Of a DNA stretch of 64,000 nt, positions 25,643 to 34,116 are shown in pieces. The translations under genes and the position numbers were made by a program. Under the pieces are notes generated by a model. The model had not been told where the DNA came from, made no database searches, and saw only the letters and a list, made by a program, of their open reading frames with translations. How positions within the stretch are numbered: the stretch's first letter is position 1; the number at the start of each line of letters is the position of its first letter. The DNA is taken from the NCBI RefSeq assembly GCF_010725485.1, contig NZ_AP022598.1, positions 1,860,001-1,924,000 of the forward strand, read 5' to 3'. Source of the DNA: Mycolicibacterium parafortuitum (GTDB lineage Bacteria > Actinomycetota > Actinomycetes > Mycobacteriales > Mycobacteriaceae).

Positions 25643-26235
25643 GTGAAGCCGATCGCTCGGAGGCGAGCACCTGGCCCGCGGTGCTGACATGGCGTGCGCA
25701 TGACGAACCCCGCATGGAGTCGGTCCGGGTGCAGATGTCCGGCAAACGCATCAAGGCCTACGGCCGCGTCGTGGCGGCCGCCACATCGGCGCATCCGGCG
25801 TTCAGCGCGTCCTACGACCTCGTCACCGACGAGCTCGGCGGGACCAAACGGCTGTCGCTGACCGTCACGCTTGCCGAGCGGGAGCGTCAGCTCTCGATCG
25901 CGCGTGACGAGGAGAACATGTGGCTGGTCCAGGAGCATTCCGGGCAGACCAGCCGGTCGGCCTTCGACGGTGCGCTCGACGTCGACATGGTGTTCAGCCC
26001 GTTCTTCAACGCGCTGCCGATCCGCAGGCTCGGGGTGTTGCCGGGCAGCGGAGAGTCTGCCGTCGTCCCGGTGGTCTATGTGCGGGTGCCCGACCTGTCG
26101 GTGGTGGTCGAGACGATCAGCTACGACGCGACCGATACCGGCATCAAGCTGAAGTCGCCGGTCGCCGACACCACGATCACCGTCGACGACGACGGTTTCA
26201 TCCTCGACTATCCAGGGTTGGCAGAGCGGCTCTGA
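25639..26235 (+). CDS. Putative glycolipid-binding family protein (Rv3755c-like)
   Basis: 198 residues, matching the mycobacterial Rv3755c type. The motif [39 protein letters not shown] and [13 protein letters not shown] fit the family named after a glycolipid-binding fold (SPBc2 YkkA/DUF1089 type). Starts within the proZ stop, so it is the last gene of the osmoprotectant operon. Converges with tyrA, overlapping by 38 bases. Function unknown. Confidence 0.75.
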   Translation: MSEADRSEASTWPAVLTWRAHDEPRMESVRVQMSGKRIKAYGRVVAAATSAHPAFSASYDLVTDELGGTKRLSLTVTLAERERQLSIARDEENMWLVQEHSGQTSRSAFDGALDVDMVFSPFFNALPIRRLGVLPGSGESAVVPVVYVRVPDLSVVVETISYDATDTGIKLKSPVADTTITVDDDGFILDYPGLAERL

Positions 26236-27157
26236 TCACCCCGCCGGCGCGCCCGGCGGCGGCGAGTTCGTCGCGCCAGCCGTCGGATCCGATCACCACC
26301 GTCACGATCTGCGGACGGGTGAACGTGTCGTAGCGGATTCGCGCCGCGTGCCCGATCTCGACAAGATCGGCCACCGACTGGTGGTCGGCGAGATGGTTGC
26401 GGGCGTCGATCAGCAGCCGCAGCGTCTGATCGAGCACCGGCAGCAGCTGGTCGGCGTTCGCCTCGCACATCGCCCGCACCAGGTCGGGTGCGGTGCCCGC
26501 GACCCGGGTGCCGTCCCGGAACGATCCGGCGGCCAACGCGTACGCCAGCGGTACCTCGCCGGCGGTGGCGGCGAGCGCCTCGGCGAGCAGGTGCGGCAGA
26601 TGCGAGATGGTCGCGGCCGCGATGTCGTGCTCATCGGAGCGGGCCGGCACGACGAACGCGCGGCAGTCCAGCGCCAGGTGCATCACGGTCGCCCAGATAC
26701 CGGGGTCGACATGGTCGTCGACGCTGAGCACCCACGGTGTGTCGGCGAACAGGTCGGTGTCGCCGGCGGCCCAGCCCGAGTATGCGGTTCCGGTCATCGG
26801 GTGGCCGCCGACGAACCGGTCGAGCAGCCCGGCCTCGTCGACCTCCCGCAGCACGGCACCCTTGACGCTGGTCACGTCGGTCAGCGCACAGTTCGGGGCG
26901 GTCTCGCGGACATGGCGCAGCATCAGCGGCAGCGCGGGCATCGGTACGGCGAGCACGATGAGCGCGTCGACGGCTGCCGCGCGCGACAGTGCCTCGCCGA
27001 GATCGGAGGTGGCGTCGAATCCGTCGCGGCGGGCGGCGTCGACGCCGTCGACCGAACGGTTGTAGCCGAAGACCTCCCGACCGGCCGCCTTGGCCGCCCG
27101 CATCAGTGACCCGCCGATCAGGCCGAGGCCGATCACGCACACCGGTGTCTTCGTCAC
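26198..27157 (-). CDS. tyrA: Prephenate dehydrogenase TyrA
   Basis: 319 residues. NAD-binding loop [12 protein letters not shown] at the N-terminus, then [13 protein letters not shown], which carries the prephenate-binding histidine, and a helical C-terminal dimerisation domain. It oxidatively decarboxylates prephenate to 4-hydroxyphenylpyruvate in tyrosine synthesis; HisC2 in this window could transaminate the product. No ACT domain is visible. GTG start at 27157. Same neighbourhood as Rv3754. Confidence 0.9.
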   Translation of the reverse strand: MTKTPVCVIGLGLIGGSLMRAAKAAGREVFGYNRSVDGVDAARRDGFDATSDLGEALSRAAAVDALIVLAVPMPALPLMLRHVRETAPNCALTDVTSVKGAVLREVDEAGLLDRFVGGHPMTGTAYSGWAAGDTDLFADTPWVLSVDDHVDPGIWATVMHLALDCRAFVVPARSDEHDIAAATISHLPHLLAEALAATAGEVPLAYALAAGSFRDGTRVAGTAPDLVRAMCEANADQLLPVLDQTLRLLIDARNHLADHQSVADLVEIGHAARIRYDTFTRPQIVTVVIGSDGWRDELAAAGRAGGVIRAALPTLDSRG

Positions 27158-27215
27158 CCGCCCAGGGTACGGACCCGCTGGTCAAGGTACTTGCTGGGGA
27201 CTACGGTTAGCTCCC

Positions 27216-27740
27216 ATGGGAGCGCAGAGTGCACAGAAGCAGGAGCGGGCGACCGACGTCCCGGACGGCTTCGGCGTGGCGGTCGTCCGGGAGGACGGCA
27301 AGTGGCGATGCACAGCGATGCGAAAGGACGCACTGACCAGCCTGACCGCCGCCGAGACAGAGTTGCGTGAATTACGCAGTGCCGGGGCCGTTTTCGGCAT
27401 CCTCGACGTCGACGACGAGTTCTTCGTGATCGTGCGGCCCGCACCGTCGGGGACGCGGCTGCTGCTCTCGGACGCCACCGCGGCGCTGGACTACGACCTC
27501 GCGGCGGAGGTGCTGGAGAAGCTCGACGCCGACATCGACGACGACGAGCTCGAGCGGTGCGACCCGTTCGAGGAAGGCGACCTGGGCGTGCTCGCCGACA
27601 TCGGTCTGCCCGAGGCGGTGCTCGGGGTGATCCTCGACGAGAGCGACGACCTGTACGCCGACGAGCAGGTGGACCGGATCGCACGGGAGATGGGCTTCGC
27701 CGACGAGCTGTCGGCGGTCCTCAAGCGTCTTGGCCGGTGA
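27216..27740 (+). CDS. tRNA adenosine deaminase-associated protein (Rv3753c-like)
   Basis: 174 residues, strongly acidic in the second half (DADIDDDELERCDPFEEGDLG). This actinobacterial family always lies just upstream of tadA; a role with TadA is inferred from that. ATG at 27216. Its 3' end overlaps the tadA start by 11 bases. Confidence 0.85.
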   Translation: MGAQSAQKQERATDVPDGFGVAVVREDGKWRCTAMRKDALTSLTAAETELRELRSAGAVFGILDVDDEFFVIVRPAPSGTRLLLSDATAALDYDLAAEVLEKLDADIDDDELERCDPFEEGDLGVLADIGLPEAVLGVILDESDDLYADEQVDRIAREMGFADELSAVLKRLGR

Positions 27741-28191
27741 TCGGCGCGACGAGGCGCTGATCCGGTCGGCTCTGGATGCCGCGACCGCGGCCGGGCCGCG
27801 CGACGTCCCGATCGGTGCGGTGGTGATCGGCGCGGACGGCACGGAGTTGGCGCGCGCGGCCAACGCCCGCGAGGCGCTCGGCGACCCGACCGCGCACGCC
27901 GAGATCCTGGCGTTGCGGGCCGCAGCACTGGTCAACGGCGACGGCTGGCGGCTGGAGGGCGCGACGCTGGCGGTGACGGTCGAGCCGTGCACGATGTGCG
28001 CCGGCGCGCTGGTGATGGCCAGGGTGGCGCGGGTGGTGTTCGGGGCGTGGGAACCGAAGACCGGCGCGGTCGGCTCGCTGTGGGACGTGGTGCGCGACAG
28101 GCGCCTGACGCACCGCCCGCAGGTGCGCGGGGGAGTGTTGGAGGCCGAGTGCGCCGCCCCGCTGGAGGAGTTCTTCGCCCGCCAGCGCTGA
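27730..28191 (+). CDS. tadA: tRNA-specific adenosine deaminase TadA
   Basis: 153 residues. Zinc-dependent deaminase motifs H56-A-E58 and P-C87-T-M-C90 are intact. TadA converts the wobble A34 of tRNA-Arg(ACG) to inosine; that tRNA is encoded at 12901. TTG start at 27730 within the preceding gene indicates translational coupling. Confidence 0.92.
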   Translation: MAGDRRDEALIRSALDAATAAGPRDVPIGAVVIGADGTELARAANAREALGDPTAHAEILALRAAALVNGDGWRLEGATLAVTVEPCTMCAGALVMARVARVVFGAWEPKTGAVGSLWDVVRDRRLTHRPQVRGGVLEAECAAPLEEFFARQR

Positions 28192-28213
28192 CGCCCGTCC
28201 CCGTCCCCTTCCC

Positions 28214-28276
28214 CGCGAGCGTGCGTGTCGGCGGGCGACACGCCGGTCAAAGAGCGCATTCGGCGCACGCTCGCCG
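28214..28276. repeat. Palindromic intergenic element, copy 2
   Basis: Perfect 11-base outer arms GCGAGCGTGCG (28215-28225) and CGCACGCTCGC (28265-28275), with a nested CGTGTCG-N5-CGACACG (28224-28242). Lies between tadA and tRNA-Ser(CGA). Shares organisation and part of the sequence with elements at 18173 and 63346. Confidence 0.8.
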
Positions 28277-28292
28277 GAAACCGGGCGACGTT

Positions 28293-28321
28293 TTGGTCCA
28301 CACCGGCTCGGTCGGTAAGCT
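28293..28321 (+). promoter_or_regulatory. Promoter of tRNA-Ser(CGA)
   Basis: -35 TTGGTC (28293-28298), 17-base spacer, -10 TAAGCT (28316-28321); initiation would fall at about the first base of the mature tRNA (28329). Confidence 0.5.
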
Positions 28322-28328
28322 GCCACAC

Positions 28329-28419
28329 GGTGGCGTGTCCGAGCGGCCTAAGGAGCACGCCTCGAAAGCGTGTGACGGGTAACCCCCGTCCGAGGGTTCA
28401 AATCCCTCCGCCACCGCCA
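28329..28419 (+). tRNA. tRNA-Ser(CGA)
   Basis: Class II tRNA with long variable arm. Acceptor GGTGGCG (28329-28335) pairs with CGCCACC (28409-28415); anticodon CGA in CCTCGAAAG reads UCG; CCA is encoded (28417-28419). Its T arm and acceptor are identical in sequence to tRNA-Ser(TGA) at 8786. Confidence 0.97.
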
Positions 28420-28422
28420 TAC

Positions 28423-28455
28423 AGAACGCCCCGACCCATCCGGTCGGGGCGCTCT
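28423..28455 (+). terminator. Hairpin terminator after tRNA-Ser(CGA)
   Basis: AGAACGCCCCGACC (28423-28436) and GGTCGGGGCGCTCT (28442-28455) pair over 14 positions with one mismatch and a 5-base loop. No U run follows, as is common in mycobacteria. It also serves the opposing gene that ends at 28457. Confidence 0.7.
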
Positions 28456-28456
28456 G

Positions 28457-29608
28457 CTATTCGGCCCCGACGAGCGCCGGCACCGCCCCGCAGGACGGTC
28501 GCGCGAGCGTGAAATAGCCTGCGGGAGCACAGGTCCGCGACGTCGACGACACGCCGACAGCGCCGACCACGTTGAGCAGCAGCACCACCGCGAAGCCGTC
28601 GTGGTCGCCGGTCGTGATCGTCGCGGTGGTGTACGCGTTACCCAGCGGCACCATCCCGGCGAGCGTCGCCCGTCCGCCGGCGGCCATCTTGGCCGCCAGC
28701 GCATCCCTGGCGTCGTTCGCCGACACGAACCCGTGCCTGGGCAACCCGTTGTGGACGACCCACTCCTCGGTGCTGAACGCGCCGCTCCACACGTAGCCGG
28801 CCTCGGTGCGTAGCGGCGCCGGTCCGAAGATCCGGCCGTGGTTGTTGGTCCTCAGGAAGGAGTTGTCGGAGTAGCCGACCAAGAGTCCGCGCGGTTGTTG
28901 GCGGTAGAGCCGGCCATCCAGCAGTCCGCGGAACCCGGTGCTGTGGATCATCCGCGGCGGAAAACCGGCCCGTCGCATGGCCGAGTTGAGCCGCCACGTC
29001 GCTTCCCACGCGCTCTTGGACACCGAGTCGACGATCACCACGTTGACCGGCTCCAGCACCGTCTTGTCATCGACCGGCACCCCGCCGTAAGCGGCGATGT
29101 CACCGCGGGGATCGAGCATCCACTTGCCGATGTCGCCGTACTCCGTGGTCGCCTGATCGTCCGGCGCCGGGGCGGTCGGCTGCTCGGTCTCGGTGGCCGG
29201 CTCAGCCTGCGGCGCAACCTCGATCTCGGCGTCCCGCGCGCCCTCGATCTCGGCCGACGCGGTCGCGCGCGCCTGCTCGGAACCCGCGCGGCGCGGACCT
29301 GTGCCGGACGGGACCGACGCGGGGCCGTCCGCGTCCCCGCCGGACCGTGAGGTCGTCGGGGTAGATCGCTCGGGCGCCCGCGGTCCGTTGGGCTTGGCCG
29401 ACACAGCCGAGGCGGTCTTGCTGGAATCGTTGCTGGTTTGCTCGTCAGCATTGGCGACGGCCGGTGCCACGGCCACCGTCGCACCGACCCCGAAGGCGAT
29501 GGCGAGAAGTCTCAGCCGGCCGATATGGACGGGCGATCGCCGGGCCGAAGAGGACCGCTGGCCGTATCCGTCGACGTCAAGCGTCGATCTCTGCGTGTAT
29601 GTACTCAT
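28457..29608 (-). CDS. Exported protein with long Pro/Glu-rich linker, unknown function
   Basis: 383 residues. Basic N-terminus then a hydrophobic segment (LRLLAIAFGVGATVAVAPAVANA) with an AxA cleavage site near residue 54; a disordered Ser/Pro/Glu/Ala stretch to about 155; then a globular domain of about 220 residues (GDIGKWMLDPRGDIAAYGG, VNVVIVDS, GYSDNSFLRTNN, GYVWSGAFSTEEWVVHNG). Layout resembles other mycobacterial exported enzymes, possibly attached to the envelope. I do not recognise the domain. Confidence 0.75.
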   Translation of the reverse strand: MSTYTQRSTLDVDGYGQRSSSARRSPVHIGRLRLLAIAFGVGATVAVAPAVANADEQTSNDSSKTASAVSAKPNGPRAPERSTPTTSRSGGDADGPASVPSGTGPRRAGSEQARATASAEIEGARDAEIEVAPQAEPATETEQPTAPAPDDQATTEYGDIGKWMLDPRGDIAAYGGVPVDDKTVLEPVNVVIVDSVSKSAWEATWRLNSAMRRAGFPPRMIHSTGFRGLLDGRLYRQQPRGLLVGYSDNSFLRTNNHGRIFGPAPLRTEAGYVWSGAFSTEEWVVHNGLPRHGFVSANDARDALAAKMAAGGRATLAGMVPLGNAYTTATITTGDHDGFAVVLLLNVVGAVGVSSTSRTCAPAGYFTLARPSCGAVPALVGAE

Positions 29609-29716
29609 GGCCGCGCCCCCGTGTGCCCCCAGTTTCCGGACATGGGTGCGAATCCGCGACGTCCGGGCTCACGCAGACTAACCCGCGCGGAGGGGTTGTG
29701 GCGAAAATCTCGAAGT

Positions 29717-29751
29717 TTGCCAGAACTTGCTTGAGCGTCAATTTCTGGCAA
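29717..29751. promoter_or_regulatory. Inverted repeat upstream of the exported-protein gene
   Basis: TTGCCAGAA (29717-29725) and TTCTGGCAA (29743-29751) are perfect inverted repeats 17 bases apart, about 110 bases above the ATG at 29608. It may be an operator or the downstream part of the CsbD transcript. Otherwise I see nothing in 29609-29758. Confidence 0.3.
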
Positions 29752-29758
29752 CCGAAAT

Positions 29759-29796
29759 GCAGAGAGCCTGCCACCCGAAGGTGGCAGGCTCTCTGC
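29759..29796 (-). terminator. Strong 17-bp hairpin terminator after the CsbD gene
   Basis: The arms 29759-29775 and 29780-29796 are perfect complements over 17 bases, around a CGAA tetraloop. It begins 9 bases after the stop of the CsbD gene on the minus strand. No U tract. The most stable simple hairpin in the window. Confidence 0.8.
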
Positions 29797-29805
29797 GTGC
29801 GCGGT

Positions 29806-29979
29806 CTAGTTCTTGAACGCGTCCTTGATCTTCTCGCCGGCGTCCTTGAGGCTGGACTTCGCCTGGTCGAACTTGCCCTCGTTCTCGGTGCTCTTGTCAC
29901 CGGTCAGCTTGCCGAGGCCTTCCTTGGCCTTGCCGCCGAGGTTGTCGATCTTGTTGCTGGCCTTGTCTTCGGCGCCCAT
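29806..29979 (-). CDS. CsbD-family small stress protein
   Basis: 57 residues, too short for a normal length cut-off. It reads MGAEDKASNKIDNLGGKAKE and continues GLGKLTGDKSTENEGKFDQ, a lysine/glutamate-rich hydrophilic sequence typical of CsbD proteins, which accumulate under general stress and have no known activity. GAGGAACG precedes the ATG at 29979. It is probably monocistronic with its own terminator. Confidence 0.88.
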   Translation of the reverse strand: MGAEDKASNKIDNLGGKAKEGLGKLTGDKSTENEGKFDQAKSSLKDAGEKIKDAFKN

Positions 29980-30061
29980 GTGCGTTCCTCCGCATCAGTG
30001 TCGAACCGGCCCGTCGTCGAACCGTGCGGATGGAATACCTGTCCGGCGCGAAATCGAAACC

Positions 30062-31147
30062 TCAGACGCCGGCGGGTACGTCAGCCGGGGCGGGCTCCAC
30101 CGTCACCTTGATCGCCTCGCCGTTCTTGACGATCTCGAACGCGCTGAGCACGTCGTCGAGGGGGATGTGCCGGGTGATCAGGTCCTTGACCGGGACCTGT
30201 CCGGTCGAGATGTACTCCAGTGCGCGCTTGTTGTGCTCGGGCGCGGAACCGTTCGCGCCGTGGATGTGCAGCTGCCGGTAGTGCACGAGGTTCGAATCGC
30301 ACGTGATGGTCGGGTCGGTCTTGGGCAGGCCGCCGAAGAACGAGATCCGGCCGTTGCGCGCCGCCATCGAAATCGCCTGCTCCTGAGCGACGTTCGCCGC
30401 CGTTGCGGTGATCACGATGTCCGCTCCGCGGCCACCGGTGAGCTCCATGACCTTCTCGACGACGTCCACCTCGGCGGCGTTGATCACGCCGTCGGGCTGC
30501 ACCGCGTCGGCCGACATCTTCAGCCGGGCGTCGTTGACGTCGACGAGATAGATGGGTCCGCACTTGTGCACGCCACGCGCGATGCGGATGTGCATGCAGC
30601 CGATCGGGCCGGCGCCGAACACCACGACGGTGTCGCCCTCTTCGATGCCGAGCAGTTCCTGAGCGTTGATCGCGCATGCGAACGGTTCGGCGGCCGACGC
30701 CTCGTCGAACCCGACATTGTCCGGAATCCGGTTCAGCCCATCGACTTTGAGCACCTGCCGGGGCACGATCATGTACTCGGCGAAACCGCCGTCGTACTGG
30801 TATCCCATCGAGGTCTGGTTCTGGCACACCGCCATCCAGCCCTTGCGGCACTCGTGACATTCTCCGCACGGCACCGCCGCGATCACCTGCACGCGATCGC
30901 CCACCTGCCAATCGGACGCATAGACCGAATTCACGTCGGCGCCGACCTCGACGATCTCGCCGGCGATCTCGTGCCCGATCGTGCGCGGCGGGGTCAGGTT
31001 TTGGTGACCGTTGTGGAAGATCTTCACGTCGGTGCCACACGTCGAGCAGTTGCGCACCCGCAGCTTGATCTCGTCGGGCGCGCAATCGGGCTCCGGCACG
31101 TCTTCCAGTCGGACGTCCTCGGGGGCGTAGAAGCGCAGGGCCTTCAT
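30062..31147 (-). CDS. Zinc-dependent MDR polyol dehydrogenase
   Basis: 361 residues. Catalytic zinc region NCSTCGTD and GHEIAGE; structural-zinc cysteines CGECHECRKGWMAVC; NAD loop VVVFGAGPIGCMH. It is closest to sorbitol/L-iditol and galactitol-1-phosphate dehydrogenases. Divergent from a mannitol-type PTS permease, so it probably oxidises the imported polyol phosphate, replacing the MtlD that usually accompanies MtlA. Confidence 0.85.
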   Translation of the reverse strand: MKALRFYAPEDVRLEDVPEPDCAPDEIKLRVRNCSTCGTDVKIFHNGHQNLTPPRTIGHEIAGEIVEVGADVNSVYASDWQVGDRVQVIAAVPCGECHECRKGWMAVCQNQTSMGYQYDGGFAEYMIVPRQVLKVDGLNRIPDNVGFDEASAAEPFACAINAQELLGIEEGDTVVVFGAGPIGCMHIRIARGVHKCGPIYLVDVNDARLKMSADAVQPDGVINAAEVDVVEKVMELTGGRGADIVITATAANVAQEQAISMAARNGRISFFGGLPKTDPTITCDSNLVHYRQLHIHGANGSAPEHNKRALEYISTGQVPVKDLITRHIPLDDVLSAFEIVKNGEAIKVTVEPAPADVPAGV

Positions 31148-31202
31148 CGTGAGTCCTCTCGGCAGGTGCCATCCAGATGTGTGCTCTTCAACACTCTAAC
31201 CC

Positions 31203-31275
31203 GCATTCGGGCACAAAACCACCGCCACTTGTGACCGATTTTGACCGAATGCTTGCATTGATGCCCGTTTGTGCG
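31203..31275. promoter_or_regulatory. Repeats in the polyol-island divergent promoter
   Basis: GCATTCGG (31203-31210) and CCGAATGC (31245-31252) form an inverted repeat, and GACCGA occurs twice in tandem (31233-31248 region) around TTTT. GCACAAAAC and an inverted GTTTGTGC flank them. Likely DeoR operators for the dehydrogenase and mtlA, but the exact site is unclear. Confidence 0.35.
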
Positions 31276-31340
31276 GTCTACTGGGCTTCAGGTGTGGTGT
31301 GACCGGTATCACCCGGCCGCGGACGAAATCGGAGGCTGAG

Positions 31341-33338
31341 ATGTCGCAAACAGTGGTCCAGGAACCGCCCGAGCGGACCGGGGTGCGGGTACGGGTGCAG
31401 AAGCTGGGCACCGCGCTGTCCAACATGGTCATGCCCAATATCGCCGCATTCATCGCGTGGGGCCTGATCACCGCACTGTTCATCGAGCAGGGCTGGTTGC
31501 AGGGAATCTTCGCCGGGCTCCGGGACCCCGACGGCTGGGTCGCCAAGATCGGCGGCTGGGGAGCCTACGACGGCGCCGGGATCGTCGGCCCGATGATCAC
31601 CTACCTGCTGCCGATCCTGATCGGATACACCGGCGGGCGGATGATCCACGGCAACCGCGGTGCGGTGGTCGGCGCGATCGCCACCGTCGGCGTCGTCACC
31701 GGCGCCGACGTCCCGATGTTCCTCGGCGCGATGATCATGGGTCCGCTGGGCGGCTGGTGCATGAAGAAGCTCGACGCGCTGTGGGAAGGCAAGATCCGTC
31801 CCGGCTTCGAGATGCTCGTCGACAACTTCTCCGCCGGCATCCTCGGCATGATCCTGGCCGTCTTTGGGTTCTTCGGCATCGGGCCGATCGTCTCGGCGTT
31901 CACCCGCGCCGCGGGCAACGCGGTGGACTTCCTCGTCGAGAACGACCTGCTGCCGCTGACCTCGATCCTGATCGAGCCGGCCAAGGTGCTGTTCCTGAAC
32001 AACGCCATCAACCACGGCGTGCTGACCCCGCTGGGCACCACCCAGGCGCTCGAGACCGGCAAGTCGATCCTGTTCCTGCTGGAGACCAACCCGGGACCCG
32101 GTCTCGGAATCCTGTTGGCGTTCACGGTGTTCGGCAAGGGAGTCGCGCGGGCATCGGCGCCCGGAGCCGCGGTGATCCAGTTCTTCGGCGGCATCCACGA
32201 GATCTACTTCCCGTACGTGCTGATGAAGCCCAAGCTGATCGCCGCGGTCATCCTCGGCGGCATGACGGGCGTGTTCATCAATGTGCTGTTCGGCTCCGGT
32301 CTGCGCGCCCCGGCCGCGCCGGGCTCGATCATCGCGATCTACGCCCAGACCGCCAGCGGCAGTTTCCTCGGGGTGACGTTGTCGGTCCTCGGCGCGACCA
32401 CGGTGTCCTTCGTCGTCGCGGCGTTCCTGCTCAAGACCGACCGCACCGACGACGAGCAGGACCTCGCCGGTGCCACCGCGTCGATGGAGGCGATGAAGGG
32501 CAAGAAGTCCAGCGTCTCGTCGGCTCTGGTGGGCGCGGGAGCCGGCCACAGTGGGCCGATCAGGAACATCGTGTTCGCCTGCGACGCCGGCATGGGGTCC
32601 TCGGCGATGGGAGCGTCGGTGCTGCGCAGGAAGATTCAGCAGGCCGGCTTCGGCGACGTCAAGGTGACCAACTCGGCCATCTCGAACCTGACCGACAGCT
32701 ACGACCTGGTGGTGTCGCACCGGGATCTGACGGCGCGGGCGTCGCAGAAGACGGGTTCGGCGATCCACGTGTCGGTCGACGATTTCATGAGCAGCCCCCG
32801 CTACGACGAGATCGTCGAACAGCTCAAGCAGGCCAACGGAGCAGGCGCGCAGACCGCGCCGGAGGCCGCACCGCAGGCCGAGCCGGAGGACGAACCCGCC
32901 GCCGACGTCGACGTGTTGCCGCTGTCGTCCATCGTGCTCGCCGGTTCGGCGTCCTCGGCGGCCGACGCGATCGACGAGGCGGGCCGTCTGCTGGTCGACG
33001 CGGGCGCGGTGGACCCGGCCTACGTCGCTGCGATGCACGACCGGGAGAACTCGATCTCGACCTATATGGGCAACGGGCTCGCGATCCCGCACGGCACCAA
33101 CGAGGCCAAGGACGCGATCCGGCGCACCGGCTTGTCGTTCGTGCGCTATCCCGAGCCGATCGACTGGAACGGCAAGCCCGCCGAGTTCGTCGTCGGGATC
33201 GCGGGTGCGGGGAAGGACCACATGGCGCTGCTGACCAAGATCGCCCAGATCTTCCTCAACGCCGACGAGGTGGCCCGGCTGCGGCAGGCGACCACAGCTG
33301 AGGAAGTCAGGTCGATCTTGATGGGTGCGCAAAAGTAG
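31341..33338 (+). CDS. mtlA: Mannitol-type PTS permease, EIICBA
   Basis: 665 residues in the order EIIC-EIIB-EIIA. EIIC (to about 360) starts LSNMVMPNIAAFIAWGLITALF and contains FFGGIHEIYFPYVL; EIIB has C414 in FACDAGMGSSAMGA; EIIA has H584 in AIPHGTNEA. All three phosphoryl-transfer elements of MtlA are present. It imports mannitol or a related hexitol as the phosphate, using EI and HPr encoded elsewhere. RBS GGAGG before ATG 31341. Followed directly by a DeoR gene. Confidence 0.92.
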   Translation: MSQTVVQEPPERTGVRVRVQKLGTALSNMVMPNIAAFIAWGLITALFIEQGWLQGIFAGLRDPDGWVAKIGGWGAYDGAGIVGPMITYLLPILIGYTGGRMIHGNRGAVVGAIATVGVVTGADVPMFLGAMIMGPLGGWCMKKLDALWEGKIRPGFEMLVDNFSAGILGMILAVFGFFGIGPIVSAFTRAAGNAVDFLVENDLLPLTSILIEPAKVLFLNNAINHGVLTPLGTTQALETGKSILFLLETNPGPGLGILLAFTVFGKGVARASAPGAAVIQFFGGIHEIYFPYVLMKPKLIAAVILGGMTGVFINVLFGSGLRAPAAPGSIIAIYAQTASGSFLGVTLSVLGATTVSFVVAAFLLKTDRTDDEQDLAGATASMEAMKGKKSSVSSALVGAGAGHSGPIRNIVFACDAGMGSSAMGASVLRRKIQQAGFGDVKVTNSAISNLTDSYDLVVSHRDLTARASQKTGSAIHVSVDDFMSSPRYDEIVEQLKQANGAGAQTAPEAAPQAEPEDEPAADVDVLPLSSIVLAGSASSAADAIDEAGRLLVDAGAVDPAYVAAMHDRENSISTYMGNGLAIPHGTNEAKDAIRRTGLSFVRYPEPIDWNGKPAEFVVGIAGAGKDHMALLTKIAQIFLNADEVARLRQATTAEEVRSILMGAQK

Positions 33339-33341
33339 CCT

Positions 33342-34106
33342 GTGTTGGTGGATTCCGACACCCGGCAGAGCAGGATCGTCGAATTCGCCCGCACCCGCGG
33401 GCGGGTGGAGGTCGCCGCGCTCGCGACGGAGCTCGACGTCGCGAGCGAGACGATCCGGCGTGACCTGAAGGTGCTGGCCGGCCGCCGCCTGCTCAAGCGG
33501 GTGCACGGCGGTGCGGTGCCGCTGGAGACCGCGGCGTTCGAGTCCGGCGTCGAGTACCGCAGCCGGGTCGACCTGGCGCAGAAACACCGGATCGCGAGTG
33601 CGGCAGCCGAATTGCTGCACGGGGCCGAGACGGTGTACCTCGACGAGGGCTTCACGCCGCGGCTGATCGCCGAACGCCTGGCCGACGAGGAGTTGACGGT
33701 GGTGACGTCGTCGCTGCTGGCGGCCGAGGCGCTGGCCCACAGTCGCACGGTGACCGTGCTGCTGCTCGGCGGGCGGATGCGCGGGCGCACGCTGGCCACC
33801 GTCGACCACTGGGCCACCGACATGCTGCGCAGCCTGGTGATCGACGTCGCTTTCCTTGGTACCAACGGGATCTCACTCGAACACGGGCTGACGACCCCCG
33901 ACCCCGCGGTGGCGGCCGTCAAGAGCACGGCGGTGACGGTGGCGCGCCGGGCCGTGATGGTCGCCGCCCACTCGAAGTTCGGAGAGAGCAGCTTCTGCCG
34001 CTTCGCCGACGTGTCCGATTTCGAGGCGATCGTCACCGGCACCGAACTCGGCGCCGCCGAAGCGCTGCGCTACGAAGCCCAAGGGCCCGCCGTCGTGCGC
34101 GTTTAG
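33342..34106 (+). CDS. DeoR-family repressor of the polyol island
   Basis: 254 residues. N-terminal HTH (RQSRIVEFARTRGRVEVAALATELDVASETIRRDLKVLAGRRLLKRVHGGAV) is the DeoR signature; the C-terminal half is the sugar-phosphate sensing domain (DEGFTPRLIAERL, FLGTNGIS, AAHSKFG). Three consecutive possible starts (GTG 33342, TTG 33345, GTG 33348). Three bases after mtlA, so co-expressed; the effector is presumably the polyol phosphate. Confidence 0.9.
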   Translation: MLVDSDTRQSRIVEFARTRGRVEVAALATELDVASETIRRDLKVLAGRRLLKRVHGGAVPLETAAFESGVEYRSRVDLAQKHRIASAAAELLHGAETVYLDEGFTPRLIAERLADEELTVVTSSLLAAEALAHSRTVTVLLLGGRMRGRTLATVDHWATDMLRSLVIDVAFLGTNGISLEHGLTTPDPAVAAVKSTAVTVARRAVMVAAHSKFGESSFCRFADVSDFEAIVTGTELGAAEALRYEAQGPAVVRV

Positions 34107-34116
34107 TCGTGCGCGT

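Noticed and set aside
31278..33809. 843-codon open frame on the minus strand under mtlA and deoR
   Set aside because: Shadow of real genes: high-GC third positions give a long antisense frame; composition is Arg/His/Asp-rich with no fold.
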